Shown: positions 1 through 6,387, counted from the first letter of the stretch. The stretch: 6,919 nucleotides of DNA from Bacillota bacterium (GCA_016282655.1 JAEELK010000184.1:1-6919); one strand, 5' to 3'. The notes: a model not told the origin generated them from the letters alone. A program made the numbers and translations.

Positions 1-1146
1 CAGAGCGGGGCCCTTCCGCGGCTCTGCGGAAGCGTCCGCGCCGCAGAGCCGGCAGCGGATGCTGCCGACGCCACCCGGCAACGCGAAGGCGTCGTCCGCG
101 CGGAAGGGCCGCCGGAACGCCGCCAGCTCCCGCGCTTCCGCTTCCGTCTCCCCCTCCGCGCCGGGCGCCAGCAGAAGCGCTCTGTCGCGGCGGATCTGTA
201 AGCGGTAGCCCTGCGGGAACTCGGCCGTCCTTCCGTCCTTCCCCTCCCGCAGGAGGCGTCCGCAGTGCGTCAGATGGATCTGTTCCACGTCCTGCGCCAG
301 GCCCAGGCGGGACAGCCCGTCCAGCAGGACACGCCCCTGCAGCGCCGGCGGAAGGGCCTGCAGATCCGCCAGCGAAAAGGAGATCTGCCCTTCCGCCGCC
401 TCCGACGGCACCTCGGAGACCGCCTCCCGGAAATAGCTGCGGTCCGCCTCCGCCAGCTCCGCGAGCCGGCAGAGCGCGTCCGTGACGTTCGGATTGAAGC
501 GTTCCCGCAGCAGCGGCATCAGTTCCAGGCGGACGCGGTTCCGAAGATAGCGCGGATCCGCGTTGCTGCTGTCCTGCGCCGGCGCGAGACCCATGCGCGC
601 GCAGTACGCGGCGATCTCCGCGCGGCTGACCCGCAGCAGCGGCCGGCAGACCGCGTCCTCCCGCAGCGCGGCCATGGCCGCGAGCCCGTCGGGGCCGGTC
701 CCCCGGAGGATGCGCAGCAGGACGCTCTCGGCCAGGTCGTCCTTGTTGTGCGCCGTGACGACGCAGGCCGGCCCCGACGCCTCCGCTGCGCGCCGGGCTT
801 CCGCCAGCGCTTCGTAGCGCAGCCTTCTGCCCGTCTCTTCCACGCCGCAGCCCGCCGCCGCAGCCAGAGCCGGCACGTCGAAGCTGCGGACCGTGAACGG
901 CACGCCCAGCGAAGCGCAGAAGGCCTCTGCCGCGCGCCGGTCCCTCGCTCCTTCCTCTCCGCGGATCCCGTGTTCCACGTGCAGCGCGGAGAGGCTGCAG
1001 CCGAAGGCCGGCAGGATGCTGTGCAGGACATGGAGCAGGCAGCTGGAGTCCACGCCGCCGGAAAAGGCCACGATAAAACGCGTGCCTTCCCGCAGAAGGC
1101 CGCAGCGCTTCAGTTCCTCCCGGACTCTTTCCTGCAGCTGGTCCAA
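1..1146 (-). CDS. tilS: tRNA(Ile)-lysidine synthase TilS, 3' end cut by window edge
   Basis: TilS uses ATP to attach lysine to C34 of tRNA-Ile(CAU) in the cytoplasm, making the anticodon read AUA. The reading frame is open for 382 codons and runs off the left edge, so the end of the C-terminal domain is missing. Seen in the translation: the PP-loop SGGVDSS at about residues 29-35, HVEHGIRG at 56-63 (family HVNHGLRG), HNKDD at 133-137 with a following LLRILRG, and the family-typical RYLRNRVRLELMPLL stretch. The visible end (LPGGVGSIRCRLCGAD) should enter the TilS C-terminal domain. The start is TTG at 1146-1144: GGAGG lies 6 nt upstream, and no in-frame ATG lies between the upstream TAA (1222-1224) and the PP-loop. 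An ATG at 1151-1149 is in another frame and soon hits a stop. The gene appears to have its own promoter and is separated from tatD. The family assignment is near certain; the start is likely. Confidence 0.96.
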   Translation of the reverse strand, partial: MDQLQERVREELKRCGLLREGTRFIVAFSGGVDSSCLLHVLHSILPAFGCSLSALHVEHGIRGEEGARDRRAAEAFCASLGVPFTVRSFDVPALAAAAGCGVEETGRRLRYEALAEARRAAEASGPACVVTAHNKDDLAESVLLRILRGTGPDGLAAMAALREDAVCRPLLRVSRAEIAAYCARMGLAPAQDSSNADPRYLRNRVRLELMPLLRERFNPNVTDALCRLAELAEADRSYFREAVSEVPSEAAEGQISFSLADLQALPPALQGRVLLDGLSRLGLAQDVEQIHLTHCGRLLREGKDGRTAEFPQGYRLQIRRDRALLLAPGAEGETEAEARELAAFRRPFRADDAFALPGGVGSIRCRLCGADASAEPRKGPAL

Positions 1147-1152
1147 AGCATG

Positions 1153-1157
1153 CCTCC
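1153..1157 (-). promoter_or_regulatory. tilS ribosome binding site (decides the TTG start)
   Basis: GGAGG is followed by a 6-nt spacer and TTG at 1146-1144. The nearby ATG at 1151-1149 is only 1 nt from GGAGG, too close for initiation, and its frame ends after 13 codons. The spacing therefore favours the TTG start of tilS. Confidence 0.75.
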
Positions 1158-1171
1158 GTGTTTTTTCTTTG

Positions 1172-1199
1172 ATTGTATCAAATTTTATAGGAAAATCAA
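1172..1199 (-). promoter_or_regulatory. Probable sigma-A promoter of tilS (extended -10)
   Basis: In an AT-rich island in an otherwise GC-rich window, the minus strand reads TTGATT (1199-1194), a 16-nt spacer, and TACAAT (1177-1172). The -10 box is preceded by TGA, giving an extended -10 element. Transcription would start near 1165, leaving a leader of about 20 nt with the GGAGG site just inside it. The match is by eye and no start site has been measured. Confidence 0.6.
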
Positions 1200-1235
1200 C
1201 CCGTTTTGGAGTTTTTAATAATTATTCCTGTTTTT

Positions 1236-1266
1236 CTGCGCCGGCACCGCGAACTGCCGGCCGCAG
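1236..1266. repeat. Inverted repeat between tatD and tilS
   Basis: An 11-bp inverted repeat (CTGC plus GCCGGCA, an 8-nt loop, then TGCCGGC plus GCAG) with one unpaired base at 1262. Read on the minus strand it is followed by AAAAA rather than a T-tract, so it is not a standard intrinsic terminator for tatD. On the plus strand no T-tract follows either. It could block transcript decay, act as a binding site upstream of the tilS promoter, or be a chance product of high GC. Confidence 0.5.
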
Positions 1267-1272
1267 CCTGCC

Positions 1273-1303
1273 AAAAACCCGGCCGCGCGCCTCCGGCGCG
1301 CCG
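1273..1303 (-). terminator. Probable intrinsic terminator of tatD
   Basis: Four nucleotides after the tatD stop codon the minus strand can fold CGGC+GCGCC, loop GGA, GGCGC, a 3-nt bulge, then GCCG. GG and five T follow. A shifted 7-bp perfect stem (1285-1301) is also possible but leaves the T-tract 7 nt away. The T-run is short, so the call is moderate. Confidence 0.45.
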
Positions 1304-1306
1304 ACG

Positions 1307-2122
1307 CTACGCGATCCCAAAGAAGCGCTTCGCGTTCTCCAGGGTCGCCGCGGCGGCCTCTTCATACGGGATCTCACGGATCTCCGCCAGACGCCGCACG
1401 GTGTGCTCCACATACGGCGGCCGGTTCTGCCTGCCGCGGAAGGGCTCCGGCGTGAGATAGGGGCTGTCCGTTTCCGCCAGCAGGCGGGAGAGCGGCACCG
1501 CGCCGGCGGTCTCCACGGCGCGCCGGTTGTTCTTGAAGGTCAGGGGGCCGCCCACGGAAAGGCTCGCGCCCAGCGCCACGTACTGCAGCGCCATCTCGCG
1601 GCTGCCGGAATAGCAGTGCAGCAGCACGCGCGCGTCCGGGCCGCCGTCCGGATGCTGCGGGAAGCGCTCCGTGCGCGCGGGCAGAAAGACGCCTTCCTCC
1701 TGCAGGATCTCCATCGTCAGCCCGTCCGCCTCCCGCGTGTGGATGACGATGGGCATCTCCAGCTCCAGCGCGAGCCGCAGCTGCCGCCGGAACCAGTATT
1801 CCTGCGTTTCCCGCGGCGAGAGGTCGTAGTGGAAATCCAGGCCGATCTCCCCGATCGCCCGCACCTTCGGAGCGGCCGCGAGCGTCCGGAATTCCTCGAG
1901 CATCGCTTCATCCATGTCCTTGCTGTCGTGCGGGTGCATGCCCACCGCCGCGTAGCACCAGGGCCAGCGGGCGGCGTGCTCCGCCGCGAGGCGGGAGCTC
2001 GGCAGGTCGAAGCCGACGTCCATCACGTATGAGAGGGGCGAAGCCTCGATCTCCCGGATGAGCTCGTCTCTGTTCTCATCGTAGGCTTCGGAATCGATGT
2101 GCGCATGGGAATCAAAAAGCAT
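1307..2122 (-). CDS. tatD: TatD family metal-dependent hydrolase (DNase)
   Basis: A cytoplasmic amidohydrolase-fold enzyme of 271 aa. Family members are Mg-dependent DNases, some with 3'-5' exonuclease activity; the substrate here is not proven. The metal ligands are in order: HAH at residues 6-8, Glu92 in GEIGLDFHYD, His128 in IHTRE, His169 in HCYSG, and Asp219 in ETDSPYLTPEPFRG. GMHPHD (61-66) and the C-terminal ENAKRFF are also typical. The loop before HCYSG (about residues 144-166, Pro/Arg rich) looks longer than usual. The ATG has AGGAG 9 nt upstream (3' of it, GA plus 7 nt). The gene starts 20 nt beyond the T-tract of the uraA terminator and has no obvious promoter, so it may depend on readthrough. 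In many genomes tatD sits near metG, rnmV and ksgA; none is seen here. Exact subfamily (TatD or YcfH/YabD-like) is unresolved. Confidence 0.95.
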   Translation of the reverse strand: MLFDSHAHIDSEAYDENRDELIREIEASPLSYVMDVGFDLPSSRLAAEHAARWPWCYAAVGMHPHDSKDMDEAMLEEFRTLAAAPKVRAIGEIGLDFHYDLSPRETQEYWFRRQLRLALELEMPIVIHTREADGLTMEILQEEGVFLPARTERFPQHPDGGPDARVLLHCYSGSREMALQYVALGASLSVGGPLTFKNNRRAVETAGAVPLSRLLAETDSPYLTPEPFRGRQNRPPYVEHTVRRLAEIREIPYEEAAAATLENAKRFFGIA

Positions 2123-2142
2123 GGCTTCGCTCTCCTTTGATC

Positions 2143-2174
2143 AAAAGACCGGGCAGCCGAAAGGATGCCCGGTC
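2143..2174 (-). terminator. Intrinsic terminator of uraA
   Basis: On the minus strand GACCGGGCA (2174-2166) pairs perfectly with TGCCCGGTC (2155-2147), a 9-bp stem. The loop can form two further C-G pairs. TTTT (2146-2143) follows at once. It sits 55 nt after the uraA stop codon. A 10-nt palindrome, TTTGATCAAA (2136-2145), overlaps the T-tract and leads into the tatD ribosome binding site. Confidence 0.85.
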
Positions 2175-2228
2175 CGAGTGCTTCTTCGTCTTCCGCGCCG
2201 CAGCGGACGCGCGCGGCGTGTCGGAGGA

Positions 2229-3632
2229 TCAATACTTGCCCAGCGAGGAGGCGTTCGTCTCGTCCGGATGTTCGCCGAAGCTGGTGTCTTTTCCGGGCAG
2301 GATGGCGTTCAGCACGATGCCGACGATGGAAGCGACCGCGAGGCCGGAGAGGCTGATCTTCATCTGGCCGATGAAGAAGCTGATGGCGCCGACGGCGTTG
2401 TTGCCGGCCGTGGTGATGTCCGCGCCCAGCAGGCCGGAGAAGTTGATGCCGAGCGCCAGGCCGATGATCAGGGCCGCCACGATGATGTTTCTGGACTCCT
2501 GGAAGTTGGTCTTGTTCTCGATCATGTTGCGGATGCCGATGGCGGAGATCATGCCGTAGAGGATGATGGAAACGCCGCCGATGGTGGCCGCCGGCATGGC
2601 GGTGATCAGCGCGGCGAATTTGGGGCAGAAGGAAAGGAGGATGGCGTAGCAGGCCGCGAGCTTGATGACGAAGGGATCGTAGACCTTGGTCAGGGCCAGG
2701 ACGCCGGTGTTCTCGCCGTAGGTGGTGTTGGCCGGGGCGCCGAAGAGGGCCGCGATGGCGGTGCCGACGCCGTCGCCGATCAGGGTGCGGTGCAGGCCGG
2801 GATCTTCGATGAAGTTGCGCTCCACGGTGCCGCCGATGGCGGAGATATCTCCGATGTGTTCCATCATGGTCGCGAAGGCGATGGGCACGATGGTGATGAT
2901 GGAGGTGATGAGAAGACCGCTGTCCAGGTTGCCGTTCGTGAAGATGGACAGGCCGGTGTTCTGCCAGTGCACGGGGAGGCCGATCCAGGCCGCGCTCGAG
3001 ACGCCGGAGAAATCCACGTTTCCGGTGAGCGCCGCCACCGCGTAGGAGACGATGACGCCGAGCAGGATGGGGATGATCTTGATCATGCCCCTGCCCCAGA
3101 TGTTGCAGACGATGACCACCACGATGGCGACCAGCGCGATGGGCCAGTTGGAGGAGCAGTTGTTCAGGGCAGAGGGCGCCAGGTTCAGGCCGATGGCGAT
3201 GATGATGGGGCCGGTGACCACCGGCGGGAAGTAGGTCATGACCTTCTTGGAGCCGAAGATCTTGCAGATGAGCGAAAGGATCAGGTAGATGAGGCCCGCG
3301 CAGGCGATGCCGATGCAGGCGTAGTTCAGGGCGACCTGCGCCGTGCAGCCGGCCTCCATGCCGATCGCTTTCACGGTGAAATAGCCGGGCAGGAAGGCGA
3401 AGGAGGAGCCCAGGAAGACCGGGACCTTGTTCTTCGTCATGAAGTGACAGAAAAGCGTGGCCAGGCCCGCGAAGAGCAGCGTGGCGGAGACGGAAAGGCC
3501 TGTCAGGATGGGGACCAGCACCGTCGCGCCGAACATGGCGAAGAGATGCTGCAGGCCCAGGGTCGCCACCTGACCCTTGCCGAGTTCTTTTCTGGCGTCA
3601 TAAATGGCGCGCTGTGCTTGAATTTTTGCCAT
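2229..3632 (-). CDS. uraA: Uracil permease, NCS2 (nucleobase:cation symporter-2) family
   Basis: An inner-membrane nucleobase:proton symporter of 467 aa with about 14 hydrophobic segments, near the family's usual length. Family motifs: PVFLGSSFAFLP (71-82), FPPVVTGPIIIAIGLNLAP (135-153), EHIGD in TM8 (Glu258, matching E. coli UraA Glu241), DPGLHR (277-282), and TTYGENTGVLALT in TM10 (Glu307, matching UraA Glu290). The TM10 GEN motif is the uracil type rather than the QNNG of xanthine permeases. The residue equal to UraA His245 is Asp262, as in purine transporters, so xanthine uptake cannot be excluded from protein sequence alone. A PyrR-like attenuator in the leader favours uracil. The ATG at 3632 has GGAGG 5 nt upstream, with a second GGAGG at 3658-3654. 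The gene is bounded by terminators on both sides, so it looks monocistronic. pyrP would be an equivalent name. Confidence 0.93.
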   Translation of the reverse strand: MAKIQAQRAIYDARKELGKGQVATLGLQHLFAMFGATVLVPILTGLSVSATLLFAGLATLFCHFMTKNKVPVFLGSSFAFLPGYFTVKAIGMEAGCTAQVALNYACIGIACAGLIYLILSLICKIFGSKKVMTYFPPVVTGPIIIAIGLNLAPSALNNCSSNWPIALVAIVVVIVCNIWGRGMIKIIPILLGVIVSYAVAALTGNVDFSGVSSAAWIGLPVHWQNTGLSIFTNGNLDSGLLITSIITIVPIAFATMMEHIGDISAIGGTVERNFIEDPGLHRTLIGDGVGTAIAALFGAPANTTYGENTGVLALTKVYDPFVIKLAACYAILLSFCPKFAALITAMPAATIGGVSIILYGMISAIGIRNMIENKTNFQESRNIIVAALIIGLALGINFSGLLGADITTAGNNAVGAISFFIGQMKISLSGLAVASIVGIVLNAILPGKDTSFGEHPDETNASSLGKY

Positions 3633-3668
3633 TGCTTCCTCCTTTTTCTCCTTCCTCCGCGCTGCAAG

Positions 3669-3695
3669 AAAAAATCTTGTCGGCGCGCGACAAGA
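3669..3695 (-). terminator. Attenuator terminator in the uraA leader
   Basis: A perfect 8-bp stem, TCTTGTCG / CGACAAGA, with a CGCGC loop is followed by six T (3674-3669). It lies 36 nt upstream of the uraA ATG and after the ahcY terminator, so it can only act on the uraA leader transcript. Its 5' arm is shared with a competing pairing (CTGGTCTT at 3699-3692), the design expected of transcription attenuation. Confidence 0.85.
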
Positions 3696-3744
3696 CCAGA
3701 TCCACCCACGTTTCGTGGCACTTATGAACCATCCTGCCGGTCTC
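3692..3744 (-). promoter_or_regulatory. Predicted antiterminator pairing in the uraA leader
   Basis: GAGACCGG (3744-3737) can pair over 8 bp, including two G-U pairs, with CTGGTCTT (3699-3692). The 5' strand is part of the PyrR-loop-like hairpin and the 3' strand overlaps the first arm of the leader terminator. The three structures are therefore mutually exclusive. Between the strands a small hairpin CCACG-AAA-CGTGG (3718-3706) can form. Pairings were worked out by eye with no energy calculation. Confidence 0.6.
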
Positions 3745-3767
3745 TCTGTACCGTGTGAAGATGTGTT
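3727..3767 (-). promoter_or_regulatory. PyrR-binding-loop-like anti-antiterminator of uraA
   Basis: In Bacillus, PyrR with UMP binds a leader hairpin of consensus ARUCCNGNGAGGYU and so promotes termination of pyr genes, including the uracil permease gene. Here the minus strand reads GGTACAGAGAGACC (3752-3739). It matches 10 of 14 bases of the Bacillus-type site AGTCCAGAGAGGCT, with the CAGAGA hexaloop (3748-3743) exact. The upper stem is GGT/ACC with an A-G mismatch where C-G is usual. A lower stem, AAC-a-CATCTT with AGGATGGTT, gives 9 pairs and one bulged A, with an internal loop between the two stems, as in known PyrR sites. No pyrR gene is in the window. Confidence 0.7.
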
Positions 3768-3790
3768 TTCTCTCGTATAAAAAGTACTAC

Positions 3791-3820
3791 AAAAGGCCGC
3801 CCCCTGTCAAGGGGACGGCC
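3791..3820 (-). terminator. Intrinsic terminator of the cdaA-cdaR-ahcY operon
   Basis: GGCCGTCCCC (3820-3811) pairs with GGGGGCGGCC (3804-3795), 10 bp including one G-U pair. The loop is TTGACA and TTTT (3794-3791) follows. It lies 28 nt after the ahcY stop codon. The loop sequence happens to be a perfect -35 hexamer (see findings). Confidence 0.9.
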
Positions 3821-3848
3821 CGCAATGGCATTGTATTCATTCGGCCGC

Positions 3849-5102
3849 TCAGGAGAGCTCCCAGCTGGCGAGATAGCGCTGCTGCTCCTCTGTGAGCGCG
3901 TCGATCTCCACGCCCCAGGCGGCGAGGCGCCAGCGCGCGATGCGCGCGTCGATCTCCGCGGAGACGTCGATGACCTCCCGCGGGAGCGCGCCGCGGTGCT
4001 CCATCAGATAGAGCGCGGACTGGATCTGCACGGCGAAGCTGAGGTCCATGATCTCGGCGGGATGGCCGTCGCCGCCGGCGATGTTGGCCAGCCGGCCTTC
4101 CGCGATGACGCAGACCCAATGGTCTTCGCCCAGACGATAGCCGTCGATGTTGCGGCGCAGCTCCTTCTTTTCGAGCGCGGCCGCCGTGAGGCCCGGCATG
4201 TCCACCTCCACGTTGAAGTGGCCCGCGTTCGCGAGGATGGCGCCGTTCTTCATGCGCTTCATCTGCGGCACGGTGATGACCTGCTTGCAGCCGGTGGCCG
4301 TCACGAAGAAATCTCCCAGCGGCGCGGCCTCGTCCATCTTCATCACCAGATAGCCGTCCATGTAGGCTTCCATGGCGGCCACGGGATCGACCTCCGTCAC
4401 GATGACGCGGGCGCCCATGGCCTTGGCGCGCATGGCGATGCCTTTGCCGCACCAGCCGTAACCGGCCACCACCACCTGCTTGCCGGCGATGATGAGATTT
4501 GTATTGTGCATGAGGCTGTCCAGGATGGACTGCCCGGTGCCGTAGCGGTTGTCGAAGAGATGCTTGCAGCGGGCGTCGTTCACCGCCAGCATGGGGAAGC
4601 GCAGGACGCCTTCCCGCGCCATGGCCTTCAGGCGGATGATGCCCGTGGTGGTCTCCTCGCAGCCGCCCCAGAGCTCTTCCGCGAGATCCGGCCTGCGGCT
4701 GTGGAGCAGATGGACCAGATCGCCGCCGTCGTCGATGACGATGTTGGGGCGCTGCTCCAGCGCGAGCTCCAGATGGGCGTCGTATTCTTCCGGGCTCGCC
4801 CCGTGGATGGCGTAGACGCGCATGCCCGCGGCCGCGAGGGCCGCGGCGATGTCGTCCTGCGTGGAGAGCACGTTGCTCCCGGTGACGGAGACCAGCGCGC
4901 CGCCCGCGGCGAGCACCTCGCTGAGATAGGCGGTCTTGGCCTCCAGATGGATGGACATGGTGATCTTGACGCCTTCGAAGGGCCTGCCGCGCCGGAATTC
5001 ATCCTCCAGCCCCCGCAGGATGGGCATATGCGCCCGCACCCACTCGATCTTCCGTCGGCCCTCCGGGGCCAGAGACAAGTCTTTTATGACGTAGTCCTGC
5101 AT
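3849..5102 (-). CDS. ahcY: S-adenosylhomocysteine hydrolase (adenosylhomocysteinase), short form
   Basis: This NAD-dependent cytoplasmic enzyme reversibly splits S-adenosylhomocysteine into adenosine and homocysteine, clearing the product of SAM-dependent methylation. At 417 aa it is shorter than eukaryotic and many proteobacterial forms. Catalytic residues align with the human enzyme: His52 (55), Asp125 (131), Glu150 in EETTTG (156), Lys180 (186) and Asp184 (190). SNVLSTQDDIAAA (76-88) is the family signature. The NAD site is GYGWCG at 214-219 with Glu237 as the ribose-binding acid. GHPAEIMDLSFAVQ matches the family's second signature. Human Cys195 is Thr189. The C-terminus ends in LASWELS without the Lys/Tyr tail that in long forms contacts NAD of the neighbouring subunit; both traits resemble Thermotoga and archaeal enzymes. 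The ATG has AGGAG 5 nt upstream. It starts 13 nt after cdaR stops, so it is probably co-transcribed with cdaA-cdaR. S-inosylhomocysteine is a possible alternative substrate. Confidence 0.95.
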   Translation of the reverse strand: MQDYVIKDLSLAPEGRRKIEWVRAHMPILRGLEDEFRRGRPFEGVKITMSIHLEAKTAYLSEVLAAGGALVSVTGSNVLSTQDDIAAALAAAGMRVYAIHGASPEEYDAHLELALEQRPNIVIDDGGDLVHLLHSRRPDLAEELWGGCEETTTGIIRLKAMAREGVLRFPMLAVNDARCKHLFDNRYGTGQSILDSLMHNTNLIIAGKQVVVAGYGWCGKGIAMRAKAMGARVIVTEVDPVAAMEAYMDGYLVMKMDEAAPLGDFFVTATGCKQVITVPQMKRMKNGAILANAGHFNVEVDMPGLTAAALEKKELRRNIDGYRLGEDHWVCVIAEGRLANIAGGDGHPAEIMDLSFAVQIQSALYLMEHRGALPREVIDVSAEIDARIARWRLAAWGVEIDALTEEQQRYLASWELS

Positions 5103-5115
5103 CGCTCTCTCCTGC

Positions 5116-6387
5116 TTATTGCGCGGCAGCAGGCGCTTCGGCCCCGGCGCCCGCTTCCGTCAAGGTGACTTCCAGATGGGTCGGGGAGACGCCGATCTCG
5201 ATCAGATCCGCGCGGCAGTCGATGCGCAGCGGGACCTGGTAAACGCCGGCCTCCAGGCCGTTCAGGTCCAGCGCGAGCCGGACGTCGTCCTGCGTAAGGG
5301 CGCTGATGACGCTGCTGCTCCCCTTGGCGGTGACCAGCAGCTCCGCGTCCGCGATCTCCGCGCGCAGCGTCTCCGCGAGGTCCTCCGTCTCGACGTCCTT
5401 CGTCTGGAAGGAGAAGCGCAGCTCCTGCACGCTCTGGACGCTGATGCTCACCGAAGGCACCGTGGCGTTGTCCGCCAGCGCGATGCCCTCCGGCAGCTCA
5501 GGCTCCGTTTCCACCGCGGCTTCGGAGGCGATCCCGTCCAGATGCAGCGGCTTGCTCTTGATCTCGCTGATGCCGGCCAGAAGCTCCTGCGGTCCCTTCA
5601 CGAGGATGCTGTCCGCGGAGGTCTTGACGACCAGCGTTTCGTTCTCGTCCAGTTCTCCTTCGATCTGGACCTGATAAGGCAGCGCCTTCACGCGCCAGAG
5701 CTCCGTATAGAACTCGACGCTGTCCGCGGAGAGCGTGACGCCTTCCACCGGCTCGCCCTCCCGGTCCAGCGGGGTCAGAGCCAGGGTCTGCGTGCTTCCA
5801 GAGGTGCTCAGGCTGGCCGCTTCCACGCTGACCTCGAGGGAGGCGACGGATTCCACGTAGGAACGCGGTCCGCTGACCGTGACCTCCCGCGGCGTGGTGA
5901 CGATCTCGCCGAGCTCGTAGCCGCTCGGCAGGCTGCCCTGCAGATCGACCTCGATGCTCCTGGCGGATCCCACCAGCTCTTCTATGGTGACGGTGACGCG
6001 GCTGGAGCGGACCTCCTGCAGCGTGAGGCCGCTGGGGATCTCCACGTCCACCGGGATGCTGTTCTCGCCGAGCCCGTAGCCGAAGAGGTTCGCTTCGGCG
6101 ATCACGCTGCCCTTTTTCAGCGCGGCAAGATCCGAGCGGCTCCCCTCCACCACGACGTCCACCGCGAACTCCGTCTCTCCGGAAAGCGTAAGGCCGCGGC
6201 TTGTGAGGGTGTCCATGTTGAGCAGCTGGACCGGCACCGCGCGCACGACGTCCGTGACGGTGGGATTCACCTGCCCGACCACGTAGGCCCAGAGGATGAT
6301 GGCGATGGCAAAGGCGCTGATGATGTTGAAGACCTTGCTGCGGGCCTCCTTCGGCGCGGCGCTCCCGCGCGGCCGGCGATCACTCAT
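5116..6387 (-). CDS. cdaR: CdaA regulatory protein CdaR (YbbR-repeat protein)
   Basis: CdaR is a membrane-anchored extracytoplasmic protein that binds the diadenylate cyclase CdaA and modulates c-di-AMP synthesis. The 423-aa product has a basic N-terminus (RRPRG, KEARSK), one membrane segment at about residues 18-38, and then about four YbbR-type beta repeats at roughly 48-136, 142-230, 232-318 and 322-411. Repeat marks include VPVQL near the start, SGPRSYV (172-178), and KGPQELL (264-270). The last dozen residues are a low-complexity Ala/Gly/Glu tail. The ATG overlaps the cdaA stop by 8 nt (ATGAGTGA), with GGGAGG 8 nt upstream inside cdaA, so the two are translationally coupled. The gene order fits the conserved cdaA-cdaR pair. 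The usual third gene, glmM, is not next; ahcY is. Repeat limits are estimates. Confidence 0.92.
   Translation of the reverse strand: MSDRRPRGSAAPKEARSKVFNIISAFAIAIILWAYVVGQVNPTVTDVVRAVPVQLLNMDTLTSRGLTLSGETEFAVDVVVEGSRSDLAALKKGSVIAEANLFGYGLGENSIPVDVEIPSGLTLQEVRSSRVTVTIEELVGSARSIEVDLQGSLPSGYELGEIVTTPREVTVSGPRSYVESVASLEVSVEAASLSTSGSTQTLALTPLDREGEPVEGVTLSADSVEFYTELWRVKALPYQVQIEGELDENETLVVKTSADSILVKGPQELLAGISEIKSKPLHLDGIASEAAVETEPELPEGIALADNATVPSVSISVQSVQELRFSFQTKDVETEDLAETLRAEIADAELLVTAKGSSSVISALTQDDVRLALDLNGLEAGVYQVPLRIDCRADLIEIGVSPTHLEVTLTEAGAGAEAPAAAQ

Noticed and set aside
519..1031. 170-codon minus-strand frame within tilS
   Set aside because: It is in a different frame from the TilS PP-loop frame and is Arg/Ala/Ser-rich without motifs; an overlapping shadow.
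1110..1151. 13-codon frame from the ATG overlapping the tilS start, as a leader peptide
   Set aside because: GGAGG is only 1 nt from this ATG, so initiation is unlikely, and no attenuator structure accompanies it.
893..2032. 379-codon plus-strand open frame across the tilS/tatD spacer
   Set aside because: It runs through the tilS promoter and the tatD terminator and is antisense to two recognisable enzymes. Composition is biased and no motif is present.
2097..3758. 553-codon plus-strand open frame opposite uraA
   Set aside because: Its translation is a low-complexity run of Asp, Gly, Ala and His with no family motif. It lies antisense to a clear permease and crosses the uraA leader and both terminators. 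It is a high-GC shadow.
3669..3767. Purine (xanthine/guanine) riboswitch in the uraA leader
   Set aside because: The conserved three-way junction and loop motifs of purine riboswitches are not seen, whereas the PyrR hexaloop and competing antiterminator are.
3825..5168. 447-codon plus-strand open frame opposite ahcY
   Set aside because: Antisense shadow of ahcY with Arg/His/Ala-biased composition, no recognisable domain and no ribosome binding site that I can see.
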